64,000 nucleotides of DNA from JACCYJ01 sp038198775 (GCA_038198775.1 JBBPZV010000032.1:1-64000); one strand, 5' to 3'; positions 26,601 through 34,928 are shown, counted from the first letter of the stretch. The notes: a model not told the origin generated them from the sequence alone. A program made the numbers and translations.

Positions 26601-27115
26601 CGCAGGGATCCGCCGACGTCGACCTGGCTCGGGTGGTAGACCAGCCGGTACTTGCCGATCTGGACCTCGTCGCCGCCGGAGAGCAACACGTCCTCGACCC
26701 GGTCTCGGTTCACGTAAGTGCCGTTGAGGCTGCCCGCGTCGGCGACGACGTAACCGTCGGCGGTGCGTCTGAAGGTGGCATGACGGCGGGAGACCGTGAC
26801 GTCGTCGAGGAAGATGTCGCTGTCTGGGTGCCGTCCCGCAGACACCTCGTCGGTATCAAGGAGGAACCGCGACCCGGCGCTGGGCCCCCGCTGCACCACC
26901 AGGAGCGCGCTGCCTCTGGGCAGCGCGTCCAGGGCGGCCGCATCCGCTGGCGTGAGCTCGCTCGTCTCGCTGTCGACGTCACCGGCGCCCGGGGTGGTCG
27001 TCAGCGTGGACGTGGTCTCGGAGGTCCGTTCGAAGCCGATCAACCGGTGACCGCACTGCGAGCAGAACCGTGCGGTGCTCGGGTTCTCATGCCCGCACTC
27101 GGTGCAGAACGGCAT
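26597..27115 (-). CDS. garA: FHA-domain regulator GarA/OdhI with N-terminal zinc ribbon
   Basis: 172 residues. GarA is a phospho-switch that inhibits 2-oxoglutarate dehydrogenase and controls glutamate metabolism. The FHA domain spans about residues 67-165: SALLVVQRGPSAGSRFLLDT, VSAGRHPDSDIFLDDVTVSR, RHATFRR and GSLNGTYVNRDRVED. Upstream is ETTS (residues 33-36), matching the ETTS phosphorylation site of PknB/PknG targets. The N-terminus carries two CxxC pairs (Cys4, Cys7, Cys18, Cys21), a zinc ribbon absent from M. tuberculosis GarA as I remember it but present in some other actinobacteria. It heads the ftsR-DUF151-mcdR series. Confidence 0.92.
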   Translation of the reverse strand: MPFCTECGHENPSTARFCSQCGHRLIGFERTSETTSTLTTTPGAGDVDSETSELTPADAAALDALPRGSALLVVQRGPSAGSRFLLDTDEVSAGRHPDSDIFLDDVTVSRRHATFRRTADGYVVADAGSLNGTYVNRDRVEDVLLSGGDEVQIGKYRLVYHPSQVDVGGSLR

Positions 27116-27183
27116 TGCAGCCTCCTTCGACGATGCGCGCGGACGTCCAGCCTACGGTTCGAGCTTCGGTGGCCTCACGGGAG

Positions 27184-27209
27184 AACCCTCAAGACGTAGT
27201 GCAGGTTGA
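27184..27209. promoter_or_regulatory. Weak dyad in the garA leader
   Basis: The gap between garA and gcvH holds AACCCTCAAG and, ten bases on, AGGTTGA on the plus strand, giving TCAA/TTGA half-sites with flanking CC/GG. It lies about 70-95 bases before the garA start. It may be a site for one of the adjacent MerR regulators. The symmetry is imperfect and I give it little weight. Confidence 0.25.
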
Positions 27210-27275
27210 CGGGTGAGCGAAACCTAAGGGGTGGCCGGCGCCAGGTCAATCGGTCCCAGGTCGGGCGCTGGTCGC

Positions 27276-27653
27276 TCACTCCCCCACTGACGAGCGGTAG
27301 GTCCCGGCGTCCAGCAGGGTGTCGAGCACGTTCTCGTCGTCGAGGCGGACCTTGATCAGCCATCCCTCGCCATAGGGGTCTGAGTTCACGAGCTCTGGGG
27401 TGGCGTCGAGCTGTTCGTTGCGCTCGGTCACCACACCGGGGACCGGTGCGAACAGGTCGCTCACCGACTTCGTCGACTCGAGCTCACCGATGCTCGTGCC
27501 GGGAGCGATGGTGTCGCCGGCCTGCGGCAAGGAGACGTACACGATGTCTCCGAGCTGGCGCTGCGCGTAGTCGGTGATGCCGACGACGACACCCTCGCCC
27601 TCCCGGCGCACCCACTCGTGCTCCGCGGTGTACATGAGGTCCTCGGGGTACAC
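27276..27653 (-). CDS. gcvH: Glycine cleavage system H protein
   Basis: 125 residues, the lipoyl carrier of the glycine cleavage system. It shuttles the aminomethyl group from GcvP to GcvT and the reduced arm to lipoamide dehydrogenase. Sequence YPEDLMYTAEHEWVRREGEG, VVVGITDYAQRQLGDIVYVS and IGELESTKSVSDLFAPVPGV; the lipoylated lysine is Lys62 in ESTKSVSD. C-terminal NSDPYGEGWLIKV is conserved. The frame extends to a TTG at 27671, but a GTG at 27653 with GAGGAG about 6 bases upstream gives the usual N-terminus. It follows the DUF881 gene and precedes garA, the order seen in mycobacteria. Confidence 0.96.
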   Translation of the reverse strand: MYPEDLMYTAEHEWVRREGEGVVVGITDYAQRQLGDIVYVSLPQAGDTIAPGTSIGELESTKSVSDLFAPVPGVVTERNEQLDATPELVNSDPYGEGWLIKVRLDDENVLDTLLDAGTYRSSVGE

Positions 27654-27667
27654 GTGGGCTCCTCGGG

Positions 27668-28384
27668 TCAAGGCGTCGGCGAAGCGTACTCGGGGCTGGG
27701 TTGCTGCGCCACCGACGTGATGTCCACCTGGGTCTCCTGCTGGACCTCGACGGTGCCGCCGAGCGCCTTGACCTCGTCGGCAAGGCCGCCGGGGAAGTTC
27801 ACGGCGACGGCCAACGTCGCGGCCGAGCCGATGGCGTCGATGACGTACGGCGGCGACACCGGCTCCCCGTCGACGCTGATCGAGCCGCCATTGTCGGCGA
27901 AGTAGGTCTGGGCGACCACGCGGGCGGTGTTGTCGATCTCGATCGCCTCCGCGCCGGCGTCGCGAAGCTCCTCGACGGCGTTGAGCATCGTGGCCGCACC
28001 CACCGCCCCATCCGGATCGTCGATGCGGATCACCACACCTGGCCCGGTCGCGGGGACGGTCCCGGCGAGGATGGCCAGGTTGGCCGCCTCCTGACGCGCC
28101 TGCTGCAAGGCGGTGACGTTCTTGCTGCTGCTGGACTCCAGCTGCAGCTTGGTCGCCTCGAGCTCGGCGATCTGTTTCTGCGCCCGTTGCTGGGCCGCGT
28201 CGAGGGAGTCCAGCAGCTGCGCCAGGTCACCGCGGCGAGCCCCGGGATAGTTCCCTCCCTCGGTGTTGGAACGCACCTGCACTGCCGCGGCGAAGCCCAG
28301 CAGCGCCAGCAGCACGGCCACCGCCGCCTGTCCCCTGCTCGGGCGGCTGGCGAGCCCGGCGCGTACCCGGCTTCGTTCAGGCAT
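27668..28384 (-). CDS. DUF881 membrane-anchored protein (second copy)
   Basis: 238 residues. One N-terminal membrane helix (GQAAVAVLLALLGFAAAVQV) follows a short basic cytoplasmic start. Then comes a coiled coil (LAQLLDSLDAAQQRAQKQIA, ELEATKLQLESSSSKNV) and the extracytoplasmic DUF881 domain (GPGVVIRIDDP, NAVEELRDAGAEAIEIDNTA, SVDGEPVSPPYVIDAIG). Corresponds to Rv1825. Function unknown; DUF881 pairs flank the small basic protein in most actinobacteria and are thought to act at the cell envelope or division site. The ATG at 28384 overlaps the stop of the small basic protein gene by 8 bases. Confidence 0.88.
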   Translation of the reverse strand: MPERSRVRAGLASRPSRGQAAVAVLLALLGFAAAVQVRSNTEGGNYPGARRGDLAQLLDSLDAAQQRAQKQIAELEATKLQLESSSSKNVTALQQARQEAANLAILAGTVPATGPGVVIRIDDPDGAVGAATMLNAVEELRDAGAEAIEIDNTARVVAQTYFADNGGSISVDGEPVSPPYVIDAIGSAATLAVAVNFPGGLADEVKALGGTVEVQQETQVDITSVAQQPSPEYASPTP

Positions 28385-28709
28385 GGAAGACGTGCCTTCG
28401 GATCTCGGCGACGTTGGTGAAGATCCGGATGCCGAGCACCACGACGACACCGGTGGACAGCTGGCCCCCGACGCCTAGCTGGTCACCCAGATAGACGATG
28501 AGCGCGGCGATGAGAACGTTGGAGACGAACGAGATCACGAAGACCTTGTCGTCGAAGACCCCGTCCAGGTAGGCCCGCAGCGCTCCGAACACCGCATCCA
28601 GGGCGGCGACAATGGCGATCGGCAGATAGGGCTGCAACGCGAGGGGCACCGTCGGCTGCAGGAACAACCCCACCACCGCGCCCGCGACCAGCGCCAGCAG
28701 TGCGATCAC
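28377..28709 (-). CDS. sbp: Small basic protein, DUF1290
   Basis: 110 residues with three to four membrane helices: IALLALVAGAVVGLFLQPTV, PYLPIAIVAALDAVFGALRA, KVFVISFVSNVLIAALIVYL and STGVVVVLGIRIFTNVAEIR. The central GALRAYLDGVFDDKVF is the DUF1290 hallmark. First seen upstream of ftsZ in Bacillus; role unknown. In actinobacteria it lies between two DUF881 genes, as here (Rv1824 position). The GTG at 28709 overlaps the upstream stop (GTGA) and has a GAGGAG site. Confidence 0.9.
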   Translation of the reverse strand: MIALLALVAGAVVGLFLQPTVPLALQPYLPIAIVAALDAVFGALRAYLDGVFDDKVFVISFVSNVLIAALIVYLGDQLGVGGQLSTGVVVVLGIRIFTNVAEIRRHVFHA

Positions 28710-29554
28710 GGCAGCTCTCCTCGGCGCTGGGCGTTCGGCACGTGCAGCCTCGGTGCCGGCGCGGCTGGGAGCACCATGGCGTCGGCTCGCCGCAGGTCGA
28801 ACCGGATCCCGAAGTTCGTCTGCAGGTCCAGCCACGCCTGCCCGGCGGCGGTGTCGACAAAGCGCGCCGGCAGCGTGGCCGGGTTGCCGATCGCCTGCAC
28901 GACGTACGGCGAGGACAGGGACTGGTAGTTGACCGTGATCGCGGAGCCGGCGGTGCGGACTGCCGACAGCGCGGTCAGCCGATTGCCGTTGATCGTGATG
29001 GCTTCGGCCCCTGCCTGCCACAGGCCGTTGACCAGCAGCTGCAGGTCGGAGTCGAGCACCTTGCCGGCGTTGCCGCTTCGAGATGGTGGGGCGTTGTCGA
29101 CCACAACCCGCACGCCGGGTCCGGTGACCGCCGCCGCACCGGTGAGCGTACGGGCCTGCGCGAGACCTGCCAGCAGGTCGGCGTTCCGCTGGGTGTCCAG
29201 CGAGGCTGTCCCCTGCAGCCCGCTGACCTCGGCGCGCAGCGTCTCCAAGCGGGCGGTGCTCGCCGCGATGACTGCCTTGCGCTGGTTGATCTGGGCGACT
29301 AGGGCGTCGCGTTCGCGTGCCGTCTGCGATGCCGTCGAGCGCACCTCGGCCCCTGAGGTGACGACGACGAGACCCAGGACGAGCAGCACGACCCACATCC
29401 CCGCCCTGGCCCCCGTCCGGCGTACGTGGGCAGGCGGGCTCGCTGACCGCGCCACCCGGGCGTAGTCCGGGTCGACGGCCGCGGCGGCCAGCCACCGCAC
29501 CAGGTCCCGGTGCGGCGCCACCGTGGTCTTCGCATCCTCAGGTGCCGACGACAC
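28706..29554 (-). CDS. DUF881 membrane-anchored protein (first copy)
   Basis: 282 residues. A 50-residue cytoplasmic part precedes one membrane helix (AGMWVVLLVLGLVVVTSGAE), a coiled coil (ERDALVAQINQRKAVIAAST, ARLETLRAEVSGLQ) and the DUF881 domain (GPGVRVVVDNAP, LLVNGLWQAGAEAITINGNR, SLSSPYVVQAIGNPATL). It matches Rv1823 by position. Starts at a GTG that overlaps the CDP-alcohol phosphatidyltransferase stop by 17 bases and its own stop overlaps the small basic protein start. Envelope role inferred from topology. Confidence 0.88.
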   Translation of the reverse strand: MSSAPEDAKTTVAPHRDLVRWLAAAAVDPDYARVARSASPPAHVRRTGARAGMWVVLLVLGLVVVTSGAEVRSTASQTARERDALVAQINQRKAVIAASTARLETLRAEVSGLQGTASLDTQRNADLLAGLAQARTLTGAAAVTGPGVRVVVDNAPPSRSGNAGKVLDSDLQLLVNGLWQAGAEAITINGNRLTALSAVRTAGSAITVNYQSLSSPYVVQAIGNPATLPARFVDTAAGQAWLDLQTNFGIRFDLRRADAMVLPAAPAPRLHVPNAQRRGELP

Positions 29555-30137
29555 GCGGCACCTCCGCCATCAGCCTGCGGACCTGCCAGGCGTACAGCAG
29601 GCCGGCCCACCAGTACAGCCCGACGCCCCAGACGGCGAAGGCCCAACCCAGGACCCGGGAGACGTCGGCCACGGCCCCAGTGTCGTCGCCGAGCAGGAGC
29701 AGGGGAAATGCGTACAGCAGGTTGGCGGTCGCCGCCTTGCCCAAGAAGTGCACCGGCAGAGCTGTCACCCCCCGGGTCCTCAGCAGTGGGACGAGGGCGA
29801 ACAACAAGACGTCCCGTAGCGGCGGCGAGACGGCGAGCCAGACGGGGATGATGCCGCGGATTGCCAGCGCCACCACCACGGCGAAGATGTACAGCCGGTC
29901 GGCGATCGGGTCGAGCAGCTCTCCCAGCCGCGAGGTCTGGCCCAAGGTGCGGGCCAGCTTGCCGTCGAGGTAGTCGGTGACGCCCGATGCCATGAGGACC
30001 ACGAGCGCGAGGACATCGCGGTGCGGACCGAGGACCAGATAGACGAAAAGTGGGATGCCAAGCAGGCGCAGGCCGCTGATGGCGTTGGGAAGCGTGAGCA
30101 CGCGGCTGCCCGCCGCCGCCACCTGCTCATCGGCCAT
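29538..30137 (-). CDS. pgsA2: CDP-alcohol phosphatidyltransferase (PgsA2-like)
   Basis: 199 residues, integral membrane enzyme. The family motif DG-x2-AR-x8-G-x3-D-x3-D is exact: DYLDGKLARTLGQTSRLGEL then LDPIADRLY, with Asp55, Asp58, Asp76 and Asp80 as metal-binding residues. It swaps CMP from a CDP-diacylglycerol for an alcohol. Position equals Rv1822 (pgsA2), a second phosphatidylglycerophosphate-synthase-like enzyme whose product is uncertain. The ATG at 30137 overlaps the response regulator gene by 11 bases, so it is translated after that regulator; the frame extends upstream to 30236 without support. Confidence 0.9.
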   Translation of the reverse strand: MADEQVAAAGSRVLTLPNAISGLRLLGIPLFVYLVLGPHRDVLALVVLMASGVTDYLDGKLARTLGQTSRLGELLDPIADRLYIFAVVVALAIRGIIPVWLAVSPPLRDVLLFALVPLLRTRGVTALPVHFLGKAATANLLYAFPLLLLGDDTGAVADVSRVLGWAFAVWGVGLYWWAGLLYAWQVRRLMAEVPRVVGT

Positions 30138-30831
30138 CGCCGAGCACCTCCAGCCGGTATCCGAACCCCCGCAGCGTGGTGACCGCCGGAACCCGGGCGC
30201 CGTCACCGCCGTGTCTCGCCAACGAACGGCGGACACCGGCCATGTGGACGTCCAACGTCTTCGTCGAACCGAACCAGTTCGCGTCCCAGACGTCGGCCAT
30301 CAGCGTGGTGCGGCTGAGCGCCTGTCCAGGCTGCCGGGTCAACCGAGCCAACAGCTCGTACTCCTTGGGACGCAATTGCAGCTCGCGACCGGCGACGAAG
30401 CAACGTCGCGCCTCGTGGTCCACGACCAGGTCACCGTCTCGGTACGGAACCGGCGCCGGTGCGTTCGAGTCGCTTCGGCGCAGGTGCGCCCGAATGCGGG
30501 CGAGCAGCGCGGCGACGCCGAACGGCTTGGTGACGTAGTCGTCCGCTCCGGACTCGAGCCCGACCACCACGTCCATCTCGTCGCGGCGCGCGGTCAGCAG
30601 CACCACCACGCATCGCGGCAGCCGCAGCCGCAGCTCTCGGCAGACGTCGAGGCCGTCGACGTCGGGCAGACCGAGGTCGAGCAGGACCAGCTCGAAGGTG
30701 GTGCTAGCTGCCGCGACCAGCGCACCCGATCCCGTCCGCATCCAGCTGACCTGGTGCCCGTTCGCACGCAAGGTCGTCTCGAGGATCCGGCCGATTTCTT
30801 CGTCGTCCTCGACCAACAAGAGGGCGGCCAT
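30127..30831 (-). CDS. OmpR-family two-component response regulator
   Basis: 234 residues. Receiver domain ALLLVEDDEEIGRILETTLR with acid pocket Asp9/Asp10, phospho-acceptor Asp52 in LVLLDLGLPDVDGLDV and conserved Lys102 in DDYVTKPFG. The C-terminal winged helix (about 133-232) has LQLRPKEYELLARLTRQPGQ and GSTKTLDVHMAGVRRSL, then VTTLRGFGYRL. It binds DNA after phosphorylation, probably by the histidine kinase encoded on the other strand at 35669; the ABC exporter operon lies between them. A 20-bp palindrome sits 23 bases before its start. Its stop overlaps the phosphatidyltransferase start, placing it at the head of the pgsA2-DUF881-gcvH series. Confidence 0.93.
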   Translation of the reverse strand: MAALLLVEDDEEIGRILETTLRANGHQVSWMRTGSGALVAAASTTFELVLLDLGLPDVDGLDVCRELRLRLPRCVVVLLTARRDEMDVVVGLESGADDYVTKPFGVAALLARIRAHLRRSDSNAPAPVPYRDGDLVVDHEARRCFVAGRELQLRPKEYELLARLTRQPGQALSRTTLMADVWDANWFGSTKTLDVHMAGVRRSLARHGGDGARVPAVTTLRGFGYRLEVLGDGR

Positions 30832-30854
30832 GGCTTCAGGGTACGAACATCGCT

Positions 30855-30874
30855 CGAGGCTGGTACCAGCCTCG
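30855..30874. promoter_or_regulatory. Perfect 20-bp palindrome between ABC permease and response regulator
   Basis: CGAGGCTGGTACCAGCCTCG is fully symmetric. It begins one base after the permease stop (minus strand) and ends 23 bases before the response regulator ATG. Folded in RNA it gives an 8-bp stem with GTAC loop, but no T-run follows, so it is either a weak terminator for the exporter operon or an operator, possibly for autoregulation. Confidence 0.55.
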
Positions 30875-33529
30875 CTACAACGACCTCAGCTCGCTGGTCG
30901 GAGGCTGGGCGCTCATCGCGACCGCGACCGTAGCCGCCGCAAGCGCGGATACGACCAGGGAGCCGAGCAGCAGCAGCAGGTACGGCCACGGGACGGCCAG
31001 CTGCGCGGGTGGCGGGTCGAAGACCCCGGTGAGCACCTTGACCAGCATCAGCGACAGCGCCCACCCACCGGCCACCCCAGCTGCCAGACCCAGTCCGGTG
31101 ATGACGACGGACTCGCCGGCGATGAAGCCACGGAGCTGGCTCGGCCGGCCACCCAGGGCACTGAGCAGCGCGAACGAGCGCCGGCGCTCGGTCCAGCTGA
31201 GGGCAAGCACGAGGCCGCTGGCCGCACCCACGAGCACCACCGCGAAGCCAAGCTCGACCCGCGTCAACCCCGACAGGTCGACCGCGGTCAGGCTGGAGGC
31301 GACGACCCCACGCGTGGTGGTGATGTCGGTGACGTGCGCCGAGGTTCCCAGCCGCTGCTGCAGTGCCACTCCGACCTGGTGCTCGTTCCCGGACGCGGTG
31401 TCCACGAGGAACGTTCCGACGGCGTTGCTGCCGGTCCGCTGGGTGAGGTATGACGCGTTCGCGACCAGGAAGCTGTCCTTGGGCGCGGTCGGGAACTCGT
31501 TGACGATGCCTGCGTAGTGGAACGGCACCTTGACCAGTGCCCCGCTGCTGTTCCTGACCCGGAGCGTGATGGGGTCGTCCGGCTGGAGCTGGAAGTCGAC
31601 CACGGTCTCCGCACTCACCAGCAGCGCGTCCGGCCGGGCGGCCAGCGCAGCGAGCAGCTGGCTGGCTGTGCCGCCCTGGAAGTAGGCGTCCTGCAGCGTG
31701 GTAGCGGTCGGCAACGTCTGCGGGTCGATGCCGTAGAGGTCCTGCAGGTCCGCGCCCACGTAGGCGTAGCGATGCTGTAGCGGCTGCACCGCTCGGACGC
31801 CGGACACCGAGGCGATCTGGGAGGCGGCACCCGGACCGACGCTGCTTCCCGGCGGTTCCGTCACGGCCACGTCCGCGCCATTGGTGAGCTGGGCGTCGGC
31901 CTCGGCCTGCTGTTGGTACGTGGCGTTGAAGATTGCGGTGGAGGCGGCGAAGGAGATCGCCAGCGCCAACAGCACCACCGACCTGCTGAGCAGCCGTCGC
32001 TGCCGCCGCATGCTGGCAGTCAGCGGCCAGGTGAGAGAGCCGCTGACCGGGCGCAAGATCCTGCGCAGGCCCGCGCCACCGAACCGCAGCACAGCGTCCG
32101 CGGCCCGCCAGGCCAGCAAGCCGGCGGCGACCCACAGCAGCGCCGGGCCCAGCAGCGCCCAGTAGTCGACGGACACGGTGGGCACGCCCTCGGGTGCCAG
32201 GACCAGCGTGTACTTGTTGCGCCCGGCGGCGTAGAAGGCGAGTAGTGACGCTGCCAGCACCAGCAGGTCGAGCCCCCAGCTCATCCACCTCGGCGACTCG
32301 GTCCTGCGGACGGACGCCATCCCTTCCCGGGCCGTGCTGCCGCGCAGATCCCGTCGTACCGGAATGGCCACCGTGGCGAACGCGACGGCGAAGCCGATCA
32401 GAACCGCGCCCCCCACCCACACCGCGGTCGCCGTCGGCGTGGCGCCGAAGCTGGTCGAGCCGAACGCCAGACGCCCGATCAGCGCCGCGCCGGCGAGCCC
32501 CGCTGCCACCCCCAGGACACCGATGACCGCCGCCTCCACGAGGCTGAGGCCAAGGATCCGGCGGCTAGACCCGCCCCGGGTGCGCAGCAACGCCAGCTCG
32601 CGGCGCCTCCGTACCGCTCCGGAGCTGGCGACCGCCGCCGTGACGAGCGCCGCCAACACCGCCCCTGGGGCGCCGAGGAACAAGAACAACAGCCGGGAGT
32701 ACAAGGCGTCCTCGCGGGCCGCGCCGAGCGCAGCCGCCAGGTTGTTGCCGACGACACCGGCGCCGGTCACCGACGCTTCGAAGTTCTGCGCGGCACCGAG
32801 GGCATCGGTGTACGCCGTCGACGGGGCCGGCGCCAGGTCGTGACTGCGCTGGACGTGGATCTGCGTCCTGACCAGGTCCGGCCTGGTCTTCGCCAGAGCG
32901 GTGAACGCTTGCTGGAACACCGGCGCCGGCAACAGCACGACGTTGTCCGGAGGCGCGGTGGGCTGGGCGGTGGACGGAGCTCCGACCTTCTGGAAGAGGG
33001 AGTCTGCCTGCGGCAGCTCGACGACACCGTCCACCTTGACGTGGAACGGCGACATCCCGGCTCGGCCGATGGTGATGGTGTCCCCGGGCTTGACATGGAG
33101 GTTCGCCGCGGTCTGCTGCGAGATCAAGACCCCGGCGTCGGACCCGACCAGCGTGCGGATCTCGCCGGGGAAGGTGGTGCGGTAACCCGGCGGCAGCCCC
33201 AACACCTGTCCCGGCCCCGTCGCCTGGGTGGTGGCACCGGTGGACCGCAACCCGGTGGTGGCGGCGAAACCGACCGGCAGCGCCGCCAGGTCACCGGGGG
33301 CGGCACGAGCGGCCGCGAGCACGTTCGCTGCGCTGGTGCCCGGTTGCACATCGATCTGCCAGTCCACGGCGATGCCCTGGACGGCGCGTGCGGTCATCGT
33401 CGCCTCGGCCGCGGCCACGAAGCTGCCGAGGGCGGCCAGCAGTGCGACCGCGACGGCTACGCCCGCCGTGCAGCCCAGCAGCCGGCCGCGTCGCCGGCTG
33501 AGCAGCCCGCGGACCCACAGCCCGATCAC
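30875..33529 (-). CDS. FtsX-type ABC transporter permease
   Basis: 884 residues. Two FtsX/MacB-like halves, each with an extracytoplasmic domain and three membrane helices at its end, plus extra helices. First helix GRLLGCTAGVAVAVALLAAL; mid-protein LFLFLGAPGAVLAALVTAAV and AVIGVLGVAAGLAGAALIGR; C-terminal VELGFAVVLVGAASGLVLAL and PWPYLLLLLGSLVVSALAAA. Such proteins do not import nutrients; they use ATPase strokes to extrude or transmit force to periplasmic partners, or to sense and remove antimicrobial peptides. GTG at 33529 overlaps the ATPase stop (GTGA). The operon encodes two ATPases and one lipoprotein, so one exporter with two different nucleotide-binding subunits is possible. Confidence 0.88.
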   Translation of the reverse strand: MIGLWVRGLLSRRRGRLLGCTAGVAVAVALLAALGSFVAAAEATMTARAVQGIAVDWQIDVQPGTSAANVLAAARAAPGDLAALPVGFAATTGLRSTGATTQATGPGQVLGLPPGYRTTFPGEIRTLVGSDAGVLISQQTAANLHVKPGDTITIGRAGMSPFHVKVDGVVELPQADSLFQKVGAPSTAQPTAPPDNVVLLPAPVFQQAFTALAKTRPDLVRTQIHVQRSHDLAPAPSTAYTDALGAAQNFEASVTGAGVVGNNLAAALGAAREDALYSRLLFLFLGAPGAVLAALVTAAVASSGAVRRRRELALLRTRGGSSRRILGLSLVEAAVIGVLGVAAGLAGAALIGRLAFGSTSFGATPTATAVWVGGAVLIGFAVAFATVAIPVRRDLRGSTAREGMASVRRTESPRWMSWGLDLLVLAASLLAFYAAGRNKYTLVLAPEGVPTVSVDYWALLGPALLWVAAGLLAWRAADAVLRFGGAGLRRILRPVSGSLTWPLTASMRRQRRLLSRSVVLLALAISFAASTAIFNATYQQQAEADAQLTNGADVAVTEPPGSSVGPGAASQIASVSGVRAVQPLQHRYAYVGADLQDLYGIDPQTLPTATTLQDAYFQGGTASQLLAALAARPDALLVSAETVVDFQLQPDDPITLRVRNSSGALVKVPFHYAGIVNEFPTAPKDSFLVANASYLTQRTGSNAVGTFLVDTASGNEHQVGVALQQRLGTSAHVTDITTTRGVVASSLTAVDLSGLTRVELGFAVVLVGAASGLVLALSWTERRRSFALLSALGGRPSQLRGFIAGESVVITGLGLAAGVAGGWALSLMLVKVLTGVFDPPPAQLAVPWPYLLLLLGSLVVSALAAATVAVAMSAQPPTSELRSL

Positions 33530-34263
33530 GGTCGCCGTCCGAGCGGCTGCTCTGGTCGCACGCCGGTGACAGTGTCCAGCTGACCGTCCTGCATGCTCCA
33601 CCAGGTGCTCAGCTGCGATGCCACGGACGAGTCGTGGGTCGCCAGAACGAGGGCGGCGTTCAGTCGGTCGGCCGCGGTGATCAAGGACCGGACGGCTCGT
33701 TCGGCGCTCTCCTGGTCGAGCTGGCCGGTTGGTTCGTCGGCCAGGATCAGCCGCGCCTCACCGGCGAGCACGCGCGCGATCGCGACCCGCTGAGCCTGGC
33801 CGCCGGACAGCTCGTCCGGCAGCTTGGTGGCGATGTCGCTGAGGCCGAGCTCTGCTAGCGCGTCGGCGGCTCGCGTGTACGCGTCCGGCTGCGGCCGGCC
33901 CGCCAGCAGCAGGGGCAGGGCAACGTTCTCCAGCGAATCCAACGCCGGTACCAGGCTCGGCCCCTGGAAGACGACCCCCACCCAACCCGGGACGCTGCGC
34001 GGGTGCGCGCCAAGCAGCGGCCAGGTCACCGAACCAGCCGTCGGGGCTTCGAGGCCACCGAGCATGTGCAGCAGAGTCGACTTGCCGGACCCCGACCACC
34101 CGGTGAGCGCAACCCGCGCCCGCGGGGCCACACTGCAGGTTGCCTTGTGCACCGCGACAACGGCAGCGTTCCCACTACCGTAGGTTCGTGTCGCCGCTCG
34201 ACACTCGACCAGCGGCCCGGCGTCGACACCGGCCAGTGGCGGAGACTGCACCGTGGCCGTCAT
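33526..34263 (-). CDS. ABC transporter ATP-binding protein
   Basis: 245 residues. LolD/MacB-type ATPase: Walker A GWSGSGKST in ARVALTGWSGSGKSTLLHML, Q-loop VVFQGPSLVPALDSLENV, signature LSGGQAQRVAIARVL, Walker B LILADEPTGQLDQESAE, and H-loop ATHDSSVA. Walker A has Trp-Ser in place of the usual Pro-Ser, a minor variant. It drives the adjacent FtsX-type permease. ATG at 34263 overlaps the stop of the first ATPase (ATGA). Two unequal ATPases in a row suggest an asymmetric pair. Confidence 0.92.
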   Translation of the reverse strand: MTATVQSPPLAGVDAGPLVECRAATRTYGSGNAAVVAVHKATCSVAPRARVALTGWSGSGKSTLLHMLGGLEAPTAGSVTWPLLGAHPRSVPGWVGVVFQGPSLVPALDSLENVALPLLLAGRPQPDAYTRAADALAELGLSDIATKLPDELSGGQAQRVAIARVLAGEARLILADEPTGQLDQESAERAVRSLITAADRLNAALVLATHDSSVASQLSTWWSMQDGQLDTVTGVRPEQPLGRRP

Positions 34264-34928
34264 GCCAGGACCTGCCCGTCGTGCAACCGCACCTGGCGGT
34301 GGGCCTGTGCGACGGCGGCCGCGCTGTGGCTTGCCAGCACGACGGCCGCTCCGCGCGCGGCCAGTTCGGCGAGCAGGTGAAGCAGTCTGCTCTCGGTGCC
34401 GGTGTCGAGTTCCCCGGTGGGCTCGTCGGCGATTAGCACCGGGGGGTCGTTGGCGAGGGCGACGGCCAGCCCGGCGCGGGCCGCTTCCCCGCCGGAGAGC
34501 TGGGAGGGGTACGCGTCGCCGCGGTGCTTGATGCCCAGGGTGCTCAGCAGGCTCTCGGTGTCACCGCAGCGGTGCCCTGCCACTCCGGCGGCGAGCTGGA
34601 TGTTCTGACGGACCGTGAGGTGCTCGAACAGGTTGGAGTTCTGCTGCAGCACGCCGATCCGCTGCGCCCGAACCCTGGCCCGTACCGGTTCCGGCTGGTG
34701 GCTCAGTCGCTCGCCGCAGATGCGTACGGTGCCGCCGGAGGGTTCGTCCAGGCCGGCCAGGCACGACAACAGCGTGGACTTGCCCGAGCCCGAGGGGCCG
34801 GTCACCGCCACCATCTCGCCGGCGCACACCTCGAGGCAGACACCCTTGAGCGCCAGCGTCTCGTCGTCACCGGCGCGGTAGAAGCGGTACAGCGATTCGG
34901 CCGTCACAACCGGGTCCGCGGTGGTCAC
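34260..34928 (-). CDS. ABC transporter ATP-binding protein, variant signature
   Basis: 222 residues. Walker A GPSGSGKSTLLSCLAGL, Q-loop IGVLQQNSNLFEHLTVRQNI, signature LSGGEAARAGLAVALANDPP (Glu-Ala-Ala-Arg instead of the usual Gln-Gln-Arg-Val), Walker B LIADEPTGELDTGTESR, H-loop LASHSAAAVA. Conserved catalytic Glu follows Walker B. Together with the next ATPase it could form a heterodimer serving the single permease. The GTG at 34928 overlaps the lipoprotein stop (GTGA); the frame extends to 34961 inside that gene. Confidence 0.9.
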   Translation of the reverse strand: MTTADPVVTAESLYRFYRAGDDETLALKGVCLEVCAGEMVAVTGPSGSGKSTLLSCLAGLDEPSGGTVRICGERLSHQPEPVRARVRAQRIGVLQQNSNLFEHLTVRQNIQLAAGVAGHRCGDTESLLSTLGIKHRGDAYPSQLSGGEAARAGLAVALANDPPVLIADEPTGELDTGTESRLLHLLAELAARGAAVVLASHSAAAVAQAHRQVRLHDGQVLA

